Notes: a model not told the origin generated them from the letters alone. Shown: positions 51,709 to 60,533, counted from the first letter of the stretch. The stretch is 64,000 nt of DNA from an uncultured Marinicella sp. (GCA_947502595.1 CANNAM010000011.1:1-64000), one strand, 5' to 3'. Program-made: numbers and translations.

Positions 51709-52629
51709 ATGGCGAATAATAAAACCAGCCTTGTATCTGTCAATGCAGATTTATTCAAAGGCATTGCTTTGATGTTGTTGGCTGCTTTGGCTTTCAGTTT
51801 CATGAATGTGCTGATTCGCTGGACCTCAGGCGAGTTACATGCTTTTCAAATTGCATTTTTCAGGAATTTGTTTGGCCTGGTATTTATGTTGCCTTGGTTA
51901 ATCAAATTTGGTTTCCGCAATTTCAAAACCGAGCGTTTGGGTTTGTTTTTCATCCGCGCGTTGTTGGGTTTGTTTTCAATGTTTTGCTATTTTTGGGGCA
52001 TCACCGTATTGCCGCTGGCCAAAGCAGTGGCTTTGAGTTTTACTGTGCCATTATTCGTGACCATTGGGGCTGCAGTCTTTTTAAAAGAAGACGTGAATTG
52101 GCGAAGGTGGTTGGCGGTGCTGGTTGGCTTTATTGGCACCTTGATTATCTTGCGTCCATCGATAGATGGTGATTTATTTGCCTCATTGGTGGTAATAGCC
52201 TCATCGGTCACCATGGCGGCTTCGGTGTTAATCATCAAGAGTTTATCCAGAACCGAGGATGCCAACGTGATTGTCATGTACATGGTGTTGTTGATGACCC
52301 CATTGTCATTGCCAGTGGCCATCACAGTGTGGCAGTGGCCGACCTTTGAAACTTGGCTGTTGGTGGCGTTGATGGGGTTTTTGGGCAGCTTTGCTCACTT
52401 GATGTTTACCCACTCATTGAAAATGTCAGATGTGACCACTGTCATGCCATTCGATTTTGCCCGCTTGCCCTTTATCATTGTGTTGGCTTGGTTGTTCTTT
52501 GCACAATCTGTTGATCAATGGACTTTGCTGGGTGCTGCCATAGTGTTTAGTTCTGGCATTTATATAGCCCGCCGAGAGGCACAGTTGAATAAACGACGGG
52601 CATTGCAACCCAAAGTACTTGACCCATGA
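51709..52629 (+). CDS. EamA-family (DMT) transporter
   Basis: 306 residues and ten membrane helices (GIALMLLAALAFSFMNVLIRW; ALHAFQIAFFRNLFGLVF-like opening; second repeat from SLVVIASSVTMAASVLII). The ATG at 51709 is used, with GAGGTAAG nine bases upstream; a GTG two codons earlier is possible. The stop overlaps the next gene as ATGA. Confidence 0.88.
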   Translation: MANNKTSLVSVNADLFKGIALMLLAALAFSFMNVLIRWTSGELHAFQIAFFRNLFGLVFMLPWLIKFGFRNFKTERLGLFFIRALLGLFSMFCYFWGITVLPLAKAVALSFTVPLFVTIGAAVFLKEDVNWRRWLAVLVGFIGTLIILRPSIDGDLFASLVVIASSVTMAASVLIIKSLSRTEDANVIVMYMVLLMTPLSLPVAITVWQWPTFETWLLVALMGFLGSFAHLMFTHSLKMSDVTTVMPFDFARLPFIIVLAWLFFAQSVDQWTLLGAAIVFSSGIYIARREAQLNKRRALQPKVLDP

Positions 52630-52877
52630 AGTTCAATCCATTGAAATTTAATCCTGAACAAAAACAGGATTTTCTCAAAGCATTGCAACAAGAGATGCCA
52701 TTTGGAAAATACCAAGGGCGCAAGTTAATGGACTTGCCAGCTCATTATTTGGCATGGTTCAGTCGCCAAGGGTTTCCTGACAATAAACTCGGCAGACAAA
52801 TGGCTTTGGTGTTTGAGTTAGACCACAATGGTTTGTTGTCTGGCATAAGGCAACAAATGAGATCGGGTAATTTGTGA
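52626..52877 (+). CDS. DUF3820 family protein
   Basis: 83 residues with the DUF3820 core MPFGKYQGRKLMDLPAHYLAWF and a short helical end (KLGRQMALVFELDHNGL). The family is of unknown function, sometimes labelled a putative quorum-sensing-regulated factor. It overlaps the upstream transporter stop by 4 bp, so it is coupled to it. Confidence 0.85.
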   Translation: MKFNPLKFNPEQKQDFLKALQQEMPFGKYQGRKLMDLPAHYLAWFSRQGFPDNKLGRQMALVFELDHNGLLSGIRQQMRSGNL

Positions 52878-52893
52878 GACAGTACAGCAATTG

Positions 52894-53466
52894 ATGAAAA
52901 GTTTATTAACAGAAATCAGTCACTGTAAGCTGTGTGAAACTTATTTACCACTCGGCGCCAGACCCATAGTACAAGCCAGCAGTCAAAGTAAAGTTCTACT
53001 CATTGGCCAGGCCCCAGGACTCAAGGTTCATACCACTGGAGTGCCTTGGGATGACCCCAGTGGTGACCAACTGCGAAAATGGTTGGGGGTAAATAAAACC
53101 GAGTTTTATGCTGCTGACTTATTTGCTTTGATGCCTATGGGTTTTTGTTACCCGGGTAAAGGCAAGAGTGGTGATTTGCCACCCAGGCCTGAATGTGCGC
53201 CGCAATGGCATCAACGCTTGTTGAATAAAATGCCAGAAATAAAATTGACGTTACTGATAGGGCAGTACGCTCAAAAGCATTACCTGCAAAATGCTTACCC
53301 AACGCTCACTGAAAATGTCCGCCACCATGCCCAATTTTGGCCGACATATTTGCCTTTGCCACACCCTTCGCCGCGCAACCGATTTTGGCAAAACAACAAC
53401 CCATGGTTTGTTGCTGAAGTGCTGCCCATATTAAAAGCACGCATTGCTGCCATCAGAGCGGCTTAA
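52894..53466 (+). CDS. Uracil-DNA-glycosylase-fold family protein
   Basis: 190 residues with an N-terminal Cys pair (ISHCKLCETYLPLGARPI), motif 1 VLLIGQAPGLKVHTTGVPWDDPSGDQLRKWL and motif 2 HPSPRNRFW, as in UDG-superfamily proteins of the family 4-like type. Activity on uracil is not certain, since motif 1 reads GQAPG rather than GEAPG. It lies 14 bp after the DUF3820 gene. Confidence 0.85.
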   Translation: MKSLLTEISHCKLCETYLPLGARPIVQASSQSKVLLIGQAPGLKVHTTGVPWDDPSGDQLRKWLGVNKTEFYAADLFALMPMGFCYPGKGKSGDLPPRPECAPQWHQRLLNKMPEIKLTLLIGQYAQKHYLQNAYPTLTENVRHHAQFWPTYLPLPHPSPRNRFWQNNNPWFVAEVLPILKARIAAIRAA

Positions 53467-53731
53467 AACCTGTTAAGACTGACTTCAGGTGCCTGCGCAT
53501 GCTTTTAATCAGCAGTCCAAAGGTAATTAAAAGCAACCCATAGCTGCAAACAAACACGGTGAAGTAAAGCCATGTTCTGGCATGGTTTAATTGGGTCAAA
53601 ACATTGGTGGTGATGCTCAGGCCATAGGCCAAAACCAGCAACAGTAACACCAGTTTTGCCATAAGTTTCAGCAGCTGCAGCCAACGCTCTGAACCAGTTA
53701 GTTGGCTGCGCGTTGGTTGGCTCTCCTTCAT
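53453..53731 (-). CDS. Small two-helix membrane protein, unknown
   Basis: 92 residues with two strong membrane helices (LMAKLVLLLLVLAYGLSITTNVL; LYFTVFVCSYGLLLITFGLLI) and a basic end. Not recognised. Its start overlaps the stop of the small basic protein gene upstream by four bases (ATGA), which supports both being real. Converges on the UDG-like gene with a 14-bp overlap. Confidence 0.6.
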   Translation of the reverse strand: MKESQPTRSQLTGSERWLQLLKLMAKLVLLLLVLAYGLSITTNVLTQLNHARTWLYFTVFVCSYGLLLITFGLLIKSMRRHLKSVLTGFKPL

Positions 53732-53913
53732 TTGACCTTGTACTTGAGGTGGGTGGTGTTTTGGGCTTTGAATTTATTTCTGCGTGCACGGCGACGCATC
53801 AACCGAGCCAATTTAAATCCAGCTGGAGTGGTGTTGGTTTTATGCGCACTTACCATCTCTTTGGCAATGCTCCGGTCTTTGACCATAAACAACGATTTCA
53901 AAAAAAACCACAT
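53728..53913 (-). CDS. Small basic protein, unknown
   Basis: 61 residues, strongly basic in the second half (KLARLMRRRARRNKFKAQ). Not recognised; possibly nucleic-acid or ribosome binding. Supported by a GGAG seven bases before the ATG and by ATGA coupling to the membrane-protein gene that follows. Confidence 0.5.
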   Translation of the reverse strand: MWFFLKSLFMVKDRSIAKEMVSAHKTNTTPAGFKLARLMRRRARRNKFKAQNTTHLKYKVK

Positions 53914-54168
53914 ACATTAACTCCACATAAACCAATAATTAAAATAGCACATGGTGGATGTTTTGGTGAGTGCCAAAAGTGTTGTTTGACTTATTCTGGG
54001 CTGGTTTGTGCTAAGCTTAAAACTGATGTTGTTGAGTGTCTACGCGTTGGTATAAGGTAGCGGTGACAGCATTGTGGTGCTGCTGAACTGTGATTAGGTT
54101 CTCTTTTGTGCTGGACTGCTGCCCCTACAATTAAATCCAGTCTTTGTAAAATTAACAGGAATAACAAC

Positions 54169-57108
54169 ATGCGTAAATCAGCTGCAGTTTGGACTATATT
54201 GATTTTAGTCACTTGGTACCAAGACCTCCGAGCTCAGGTGGATTATGACATAGTGTATGTCAGGCAAGCCAGATTTGGCGATATGGTCAACACCACTTGG
54301 CCAGAGATTTTTCACCCAGGGCGGATGGATCCGGGCGCAGATTTGATGTTGTTGCATCCTGATGGAACTGAAGAAGTGTTGATTGATTGTGAGACATGTG
54401 GTGTGACTGATCCGGTCATATCTTTTGATGCCCAGTGGGTGTATTACAGCTTGTTCCATAATCTGAGCCAAGGTAATTTAAATACCCAAAGAGGCGATTT
54501 GCCTTATGAAGGCGCAGATATTTATCGGCTGCACTTAAGTTCTCGGGTGATTGAGCAATTGACCTTTGGAAAATTCACACCGAATACGGGTGCTGGTAAC
54601 TGGGATGAAAGCAATCCATTGAATCCAAGCAGTGAGTACAATCGCTTAGGCTATGGCATCCTTAATTTAGGTCCTATGCCGTTGCCAGATGGCAAGCTGG
54701 CATTTACCAGCAATCGCAACGGCTTCAAACCAACCAAAGGTTTTACCAACCCCACCATGCAGTTGTATGTGATGGACACCGATGGTGCGAATGTAGAAGC
54801 GATAGCACCGATGACCATTGGCAGTGCATTGCACCCAACGGTATTGAATGACGGACGTTTGATGTTCTCAACCTATGAGTCGCAAGCTTTACGTGATCAA
54901 AGGTTGTGGGGTATCTGGACCATTGAACCTGATGGGCGACAGTGGGAGCCTTTGGTCAGTGCCTTAACTTCACCCAATGCCTATCATTTCATGACCCAAA
55001 ACTCTGCTGGTGAAGTCATCGTGGAACAGTACTACAATTTAAATAACAATGGTTTTGGTGCATTGTACAAACTGCCATTGCAAGTTCCGGCAGGTACCCC
55101 TAGGTTTGGCAGTCCTGACCCTGGTTTAAACCCTGACATTGAGCGAACAGTGCAAAACATTGGGCTTTACCCGTTCAGCTTTTCTTTCACACCGTGGGGC
55201 TATGCTGCTGTTACGCCGATGACGCATGCTGATGACAATGCCGCGCCCTTTGCTGCAAATAACATTGATCGCGTGGGTAAATTCACCCAACCATCAGCGG
55301 CACCGAATAATGACCTGTTGGTGGTTTGGACACCTGGCCCAGCCAATGATTTGAACCGACCAACCACAGTGCCTTATTACGATGGTGGCTTGTACATTAT
55401 TCCTGACAGCAGTCAGGTTTGGCGGCCAGAAGATTTGGTATTGATTAAAAATGATCCAGCTTACAATGAGGCTTGGCCACGGGCGGTGGTGACTTGGCAA
55501 TCCATCCATGGCAGCCCAGAGCCCGCCAAACGGCCTTGGTTACCTAATGATGGCACCGCCCACAGCAGTTTAGTGGCAGGCACACCTTATGGTTTGGTCG
55601 GTAGCAGCAGTTTATACAAACGTGATACCACCCCTGGGCGAGGCAGCGATGATTTTGATGGATTAGACCCTTTTAATACTTCACAAAATCGAGTCAGCAG
55701 TAATTGGAGCTGGCAGGGCGCTGATGCCGGTAAATATCAAAACAGTGACATATGGGCGATCAGGATTTTAGCTATGGAGCCGAATACCGATCGCCGTTAT
55801 GGACCCAATGCAGCACATTACGGTACAGCTACAGATTATAAAAACCATGCCAATGAGCGGTTGCGCATCATGGGTGAAGTACCGGTGCGCAAAACCAATC
55901 CAGACAAGTCGCCTGTACTGGATACAGAAGGCAATCCAGACACCAGCTTTCTGGTTAAAATTCCAGCCGATACCCCTTTTACTTTTCAAACCATAGACCG
56001 CAATGGCATGGTTCTGAACATGTCACAAACTTGGCATCAAGTCAGACCAGGTGAAGTGCGTACGGATTGTGGTGGTTGTCATGCACACAGCCAACTGCCG
56101 TTGGACTTCAGCCAAACAGCCGCCAACTCACCTGATTACAGCATCACTGATCTGTCTAAGACCACGCCAATGGTTACCTTAAATAATGCTGGAGAGAATG
56201 GACTTGAAGTTGCACCACAAAGCATGGTTGATGTGGAGTTTTTTCAGGACATCAGGCCCTTGCTACAAAGCAAATGCATCAGTTGTCATAACGACAGCCA
56301 AATGGCCGGACAATTGAACTTAGCTGATGTCAGCTTGGAAAGTGATTTACCGGGTGATTACCGCCGACTGGCCGATGATGATTCAGCCGAATTTGGTTAC
56401 CCACCTGTGATCACCAATGGCACTTGGCGACAGACCAACGCCAGCCGTTACATTCGTATGTTTCAAAGCCGCCGCAGTTTATTGACTTGGAAATTATTTG
56501 GTGCCCGCTTAGACGGCTGGACCAATAGCGACCATCCCACCGAGACCGTACCTGGTGACGCCAGCACCTTACCTGATGGTGCCAGCCCCAACAGTGCAGA
56601 TTTAGACTTTGTAGCCAGTACAGCTCACCCAGCTGGCGGCATGGCGGCCTTAAGTATGGCAGAAAAAATGACCGTGGCTCGTTGGATAGATCTGGGCGCA
56701 CCAATTGATTTGTCGGTGATTCGTGGTAACCCAGGTTTGGGCTGGTTTCTGGATGATTTAAAACCAACCTTATCGATCAGCTCACCACGACAAAATTATA
56801 ATTCTGTACCGGTAACACGCATCCGTATGGGTGTGGCAGATGGTAATTCAGGGATTGATTTAAACAGTTTGTCGATTCAAGCCAATTTTCCGCTCAATGG
56901 CCGGGCGGCATTCACTGAGCTGAATGATTTGGCCACTGCCACCAGTGTAGGTGTGTATGTCATCAATTTAGACCAAGCCTTACCCATTGATACAGTTGAA
57001 CGACATATCTTGGCTGAAGTGGCGGACAATCAAGGTAACATCAAGCGCGTTGACCTGCGTTTCTATACCGGCAATCCAGATGTGATTTTTGTCGATGGGT
57101 TTGAATAA
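54169..57108 (+). CDS. Secreted di-haem cytochrome, HzsA-related, with GFE tail
   Basis: 979 residues: signal peptide, a large TolB-like beta-propeller region (about 25-480; PDGTEEVLIDCETCGVTDP, LPDGKLAFTSNRNG), then two c-type haem motifs CGGCH (634-638) and CISCH (703-707) with the PSCyt-type context FFQDIRPLLQSKC. This is the layout of HzsA-related proteins; there is no reason to infer hydrazine synthesis. It ends PDVIFVDGFE. The preferred ATG (54169) follows AACAGGAATAACA; 21 further upstream codons are unlikely. Monocistronic, with a 10-bp inverted repeat after the stop. Confidence 0.85.
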   Translation: MRKSAAVWTILILVTWYQDLRAQVDYDIVYVRQARFGDMVNTTWPEIFHPGRMDPGADLMLLHPDGTEEVLIDCETCGVTDPVISFDAQWVYYSLFHNLSQGNLNTQRGDLPYEGADIYRLHLSSRVIEQLTFGKFTPNTGAGNWDESNPLNPSSEYNRLGYGILNLGPMPLPDGKLAFTSNRNGFKPTKGFTNPTMQLYVMDTDGANVEAIAPMTIGSALHPTVLNDGRLMFSTYESQALRDQRLWGIWTIEPDGRQWEPLVSALTSPNAYHFMTQNSAGEVIVEQYYNLNNNGFGALYKLPLQVPAGTPRFGSPDPGLNPDIERTVQNIGLYPFSFSFTPWGYAAVTPMTHADDNAAPFAANNIDRVGKFTQPSAAPNNDLLVVWTPGPANDLNRPTTVPYYDGGLYIIPDSSQVWRPEDLVLIKNDPAYNEAWPRAVVTWQSIHGSPEPAKRPWLPNDGTAHSSLVAGTPYGLVGSSSLYKRDTTPGRGSDDFDGLDPFNTSQNRVSSNWSWQGADAGKYQNSDIWAIRILAMEPNTDRRYGPNAAHYGTATDYKNHANERLRIMGEVPVRKTNPDKSPVLDTEGNPDTSFLVKIPADTPFTFQTIDRNGMVLNMSQTWHQVRPGEVRTDCGGCHAHSQLPLDFSQTAANSPDYSITDLSKTTPMVTLNNAGENGLEVAPQSMVDVEFFQDIRPLLQSKCISCHNDSQMAGQLNLADVSLESDLPGDYRRLADDDSAEFGYPPVITNGTWRQTNASRYIRMFQSRRSLLTWKLFGARLDGWTNSDHPTETVPGDASTLPDGASPNSADLDFVASTAHPAGGMAALSMAEKMTVARWIDLGAPIDLSVIRGNPGLGWFLDDLKPTLSISSPRQNYNSVPVTRIRMGVADGNSGIDLNSLSIQANFPLNGRAAFTELNDLATATSVGVYVINLDQALPIDTVERHILAEVADNQGNIKRVDLRFYTGNPDVIFVDGFE

Positions 57109-57149
57109 AGTGTTTAGAAATTGCTGAAGCTGATGCCGATGGTTCGGGA

Positions 57150-57181
57150 AAGGTGAAAAAAGATTTGCCTCTTTTCACCTT
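57150..57181. repeat. Inverted repeat after the HzsA-like gene
   Basis: AAGGTGAAAA and TTTTCACCTT form a perfect 10-bp stem with a 12-nt loop, 41 bp past the stop. No U-run follows on either strand, but it may act as a weak terminator or 3' stabiliser between two convergent genes. Confidence 0.6.
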
Positions 57182-57228
57182 ACATAAGTTAATGCGTCAA
57201 AATAATACCTTAACCCAAGGCATTCGAA

Positions 57229-58800
57229 TTAATGGTCTCTAAACATACTAAAAGCTGACCTATCAAGCACCTTTTGATTTAACTCGTCACACAAGTCAGG
57301 CTCTACTTTAGATAATTTAATGCCCTCGATGGCAAGTGTTTCATTGTTAACCCAAGTAAAAGTTTCATTCTGTAGGGAAACCGGATACTCTAAACCGTGC
57401 AGATTAAGTGAATCCTTCGTTGAAGAAAATGAGCCTCTCACCGATGACTTTGTGGAAGATGACTCCTTAGTCGTCATTTTCATAAAACTGGCCTCACCTT
57501 CAGGCTTAATTAAAAGTGCCGCAGTGTTTTCTGGACTGGAAAATAGGTAACAGCCTTCGACGGTTTGGTTGACACTGCCAATGTGGTATGACTCCAGCTG
57601 TTTATTTTTATCAAACCATACTTGCATTTTGAGCTGGGTCGATGCGTCATTTAAATCCCAAGTATGCCTGGCGATGCCACCTGGCAGGTATCGAGAACTG
57701 TCTGGTTTGCTTTGCATCAAGGCTGTCAACTCCAAAACATTCATGTTTGATAGGTTCGAATCTAAGGCAGTAATCAGGTCTGGTATTTGAGGCGTATGGG
57801 CTGAAGTGGTCTCGTCTTGGGTGGCTTCATCCTCTGAGGTTTTATCATCGGCTTCGCGAACACTGAGGGCCACTTGTTTAAATTTATTGAGGTAGATTTC
57901 AGCCTGTTTTTGCGCAATCATGCCAGTGATTAGAAAGTAACCGTTATCTTGGCGAAACTTAATCAGTTGGTAAACAGTTAGTGGCACACCCGTTTCATCG
58001 TCCGATCCACGGGCGATAATTTCGACCGATGGCAAGCCCGCTTGACTGACTTGATTGGTGGTTAAGATTTTAACGTCCTGCATATACTCCATCTGGTCAA
58101 ACATCTTGATTGCGTATTCGGTTTTATCTGAGGTATTAACAATTTCTGGGGAAGCCACGATTTGTAAGAAAGGGGCACCATATTGTGGTCCTGAAGGTTC
58201 TCCATCTTGGCTTAATTGAACCAGTTCAGCTGTTAAGTACGGGGTGTTGGCCACTTTTAAACCATCGACTTGCTTGAACTTAAATGGTCGTTCCAGTGCG
58301 TTGTGAACTTCTGCATTAGATATGGGTACGGCAGACTTGATTGACTGTGCCATTGTGGTGTAAAGATTTTGGTTATCTTGTGGGTGCGATGCATAAATGG
58401 AAAACACCTGATTATCAAAATGTAGGACGGCAATAATCCGGCCCCAGTTTTGATTGTTAATAGTTTGTTCGCCGGTGATAAAAAGGGCCTGAGGGTCGTT
58501 ACCAATGGCTGTTCTTTGACTCGAAATGGCGGTAATACCCTGTGATTTTAGCTTTTCCAATAATGAACTGTCTTTAGTTTCTGCCAAAGCTTTGCGCCGT
58601 TCTTGCTGGTCCAGAGGTAATGGAAAAGACCTGATTAAGATAAATGAATTGGTTGCTGGTTGTATAAACCCTTCAAACTCAGTCGCTTTTTCAAAACCCT
58701 GAGGTTTTTCAAGGGCTAATTTTGAGGCAAAGACAACTTGATCCGATGCAGAAGTTGCTAGGGTCACAAAGAAAAGTAAAAGTCCGTATAGTTTTCGCAT
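57229..58800 (-). CDS. Exported protein of unknown function
   Basis: 523 residues with a signal peptide (MRKLYGLLLFFVTLATSA). Two repeated PsbP/DUF1795-like halves may be present (GFIQPATNSFILIRSF..., FITGEQTINNQNWGRIIAVLHFDNQVFSIYASHP and ARGSDDETGVPLTVYQLIKFRQDNGYFLITGMIAQKQ), then an acidic linker and a C-terminal beta domain. No catalytic motif seen. Monocistronic. Confidence 0.65.
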   Translation of the reverse strand: MRKLYGLLLFFVTLATSASDQVVFASKLALEKPQGFEKATEFEGFIQPATNSFILIRSFPLPLDQQERRKALAETKDSSLLEKLKSQGITAISSQRTAIGNDPQALFITGEQTINNQNWGRIIAVLHFDNQVFSIYASHPQDNQNLYTTMAQSIKSAVPISNAEVHNALERPFKFKQVDGLKVANTPYLTAELVQLSQDGEPSGPQYGAPFLQIVASPEIVNTSDKTEYAIKMFDQMEYMQDVKILTTNQVSQAGLPSVEIIARGSDDETGVPLTVYQLIKFRQDNGYFLITGMIAQKQAEIYLNKFKQVALSVREADDKTSEDEATQDETTSAHTPQIPDLITALDSNLSNMNVLELTALMQSKPDSSRYLPGGIARHTWDLNDASTQLKMQVWFDKNKQLESYHIGSVNQTVEGCYLFSSPENTAALLIKPEGEASFMKMTTKESSSTKSSVRGSFSSTKDSLNLHGLEYPVSLQNETFTWVNNETLAIEGIKLSKVEPDLCDELNQKVLDRSAFSMFRDH

Positions 58801-59427
58801 GGTACCAGTATTTGTGAAGTGATTAAAAAGGCGCTACTTTAATACAAATAAATAATAAACTTCAACCGCTGTAGATAAATTATTGGACACTGCGAAAATG
58901 ATTTTTTCATTAGCCTCATTGCCCGGCCACAACACTGTGTCAGCTGGTAACATTATCAGCAGATTCTTAATAACCAATGCACCGTGAGTTCAAGCAAAAT
59001 CTCAGTCATATACTGCCAGTCACATATGAAGCATAAACAAGTACAGCGTTAATTATGTGTGCTTAATATTTAATTAAGCTGAATTCAGTTCGTATCCAAT
59101 CTTTTTTTCTTATTCTCGATTTTTTGCAAAGCTTGGGTTTTGAATAAACTGGCTTAAAGTTGCTGCCAATTCACTGCCGAATCACAGTTATGCAGCGAGG
59201 CTTATATGTGGCTTCAGTCAGGGTCTCCTTAAGGTATACATACACCTGTTTATAGCTCAGTTCGAGTCTCTTTCACAGTATGTTGTCTATATTTTCCTAC
59301 ACGCTGGTAAGAATTTGACTGTATTCAATGGCCGGTTATTTCTGGATAATACCTGAAAAGTGACTGGTGCCACCATACACTTTTTCTGGGATTGGTGGTG
59401 GCATTGAATAACGGGAGAAAAGGCATC
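58801..59427. other. Intergenic stretch of about 630 bp, no gene seen
   Basis: AT-rich, with stops in all frames. Nothing resembling a tRNA, riboswitch or terminator was recognised. The last part contains an 8-bp inverted repeat (59368-59403) just before the small coiled-coil gene. It may be a decayed gene or hold a regulatory RNA, but neither can be shown by reading. Confidence 0.4.
59368..59403. promoter_or_regulatory. Inverted repeat upstream of the small coiled-coil gene
   Basis: TGCCACCA and TGGTGGCA form a perfect 8-bp stem over a 20-nt loop. It ends 9 bp before the GGGAG ribosome site of the downstream gene, so it could influence its expression. Confidence 0.4.
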
Positions 59428-59646
59428 ATGACCACACAAGAAATCATTGGCAAAATAAAACAGCGACGCCAAGGCAATCGAAACAGAGCTCAGTCTGGGC
59501 TAAAATTGAAACTACAAGACATCAGAAAAAATATTGTGCGAAACTCATTCAGCAACACCCCCGATATGGATTTACACCGGGCGCTGATTGTGCAGTTGGA
59601 CGAGGTTAAAACCAAATTGAAACAAGTCAACGCCTTTAGAGGCTGA
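59428..59646 (+). CDS. Small coiled-coil protein, paralogue 1
   Basis: 72 residues, basic and fully helical (TQEIIGKIKQRRQGNRNRA, then LQDIRKNIVRNSFSNTPDMDLHRALIVQLDEVKTKL). The second half aligns with the next gene's product (V-R-N/V-S-x4-P-D-x2-LHR-x3-QL). GGGAG lies about 12 bp upstream of the ATG; the frame continues 12 codons upstream without a ribosome site. Function unknown. Confidence 0.65.
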   Translation: MTTQEIIGKIKQRRQGNRNRAQSGLKLKLQDIRKNIVRNSFSNTPDMDLHRALIVQLDEVKTKLKQVNAFRG

Positions 59647-59678
59647 CTCGCATTCAAACCCAACTGGAGCCAATACAA

Positions 59679-59918
59679 ATGACTGAACAAAAACCCATCA
59701 AAGCCCTGATCCAAACAGCGCATTATCTGAATCGACCTGACATCGAAATACTGGATAAAATTCAACAGCTCAAAGATGAGATAGTCAGAGTTTCACACCA
59801 AGCAGAACCCGATTTAAAACTGCACCGGTTTTTAATGAATCAACTTAAAAGAGCTCAGCACAAGCTGTCAGATTTCAGAAAGACCAACGACTTTGGGCGC
59901 GGTGGCTTTGAAGAGTAA
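59679..59918 (+). CDS. Small coiled-coil protein, paralogue 2
   Basis: 79 residues, a helical hairpin (IEILDKIQQLKDEIVRVSHQAEPDLKLHRFLMNQLKRAQHKLSDF) closely related to the preceding gene. Separated from it by 32 bp, so probably one operon produced by tandem duplication. It ends in an acidic Gly-Phe-Glu-Glu, but without the IF motif and without a signal peptide, so it is not counted with the GFE-tail proteins. Confidence 0.65.
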   Translation: MTEQKPIKALIQTAHYLNRPDIEILDKIQQLKDEIVRVSHQAEPDLKLHRFLMNQLKRAQHKLSDFRKTNDFGRGGFEE

Positions 59919-60029
59919 GGCCGCTGATAACCAGACAGTTCAGACCTTATTGGTATGCGCCTGTGTGGGGCATTTATAGCTGGCGTATCCACCCATAATC
60001 TCAAATAATTACCAAATTAAATCAATAAA

Positions 60030-60061
60030 GTAGGTTGGACTGAGCTCAGCGAAGCCCAACA
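60030..60061. repeat. Dispersed-type palindrome (GTAGGTTGG...CCCAAC)
   Basis: GTTGGACT and AGCCCAAC arms enclose a perfect CTGAGCTCAG palindrome. The start GTAGGTTGG and end CCCAACA match a palindromic element I recall as widespread in many bacterial genomes. It lies downstream of the tRNA-Leu gene and could end its transcript. Confidence 0.5.
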
Positions 60062-60111
60062 TCAGATGTGAGGATTTATGGGGTTTTATGAAGTGTTATG
60101 ACACCAAAGAA

Positions 60112-60198
60112 TGGTGCCCGGGAATGGAATCGAACCATCACGGTATTTCTACCGGGGGATTTTAAGTCCCCTGCGTCTACCAATTTCGCCACCCGGGC
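60112..60198 (-). tRNA. tRNA-Leu (TAA)
   Basis: 87 nt including encoded CCA. Acceptor stem GCCCGGG/CCCGGGC; anticodon loop CTTAAAA with anticodon TAA between GGGGA and TCCCC; a long variable arm (CGGTAGAAATACCG) as required for Leu; T loop TTCGATT. Third in the pgsA-Gly-Cys-Leu cluster (leuZ position). Confidence 0.97.
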
Positions 60199-60459
60199 TT
60201 TTTTGCTGGCTCATGCTTGCTGAGGTCAGCATATTCTGCGTCGAAACTTCCTCAAGCACATGCGTGCATTCGTAAGTTATCTCCTTGACTTTGCTAACCT
60301 CAAAAACCATGAGCCTAGCAAAAAACTTTCCTTGTGTTTGATGGCCTCACTTTGAAAGGAGCTATCAAATCATGTTTGGCAGTTTTCAGTTGAAAACGGC
60401 CTTGTATTTTAGTGCAAAAATATGAAGTGTAAAGCGATTTCATATTTTAGTTTTGAAAA

Positions 60460-60533
60460 TGGAGGCTGAACCCGGAATCGAACCGGGGTAGGCGGATTTG
60501 CAATCCGCAGCATCACCACTCTGCCATCCAGCC
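60460..60533 (-). tRNA. tRNA-Cys (GCA)
   Basis: 74 nt including encoded CCA. Anticodon loop TTGCAAA (GCA) between GCGGA and TCCGC; T loop TTCGATT; 3' end GCCTCCA as in E. coli cysT. Acceptor stem GGCTGGA/TTCAGCC with one G-T pair. Confidence 0.97.

Noticed and set aside
53977-54005. TTGACT-17-TGCTAA as promoter of the HzsA-like gene
   Set aside because: The -10 match is poor and the spacing alone is not enough support.
54169-57108. Hydrazine synthase subunit and anammox metabolism
   Set aside because: Only the general HzsA-related layout is present; no HzsB/C or other anammox genes occur and the host is gammaproteobacterial.
59679-59918. C-terminal GGFEE of the small coiled-coil protein as another GFE tail
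   Set aside because: It has no IF motif before it, an extra Glu after it and no signal peptide.
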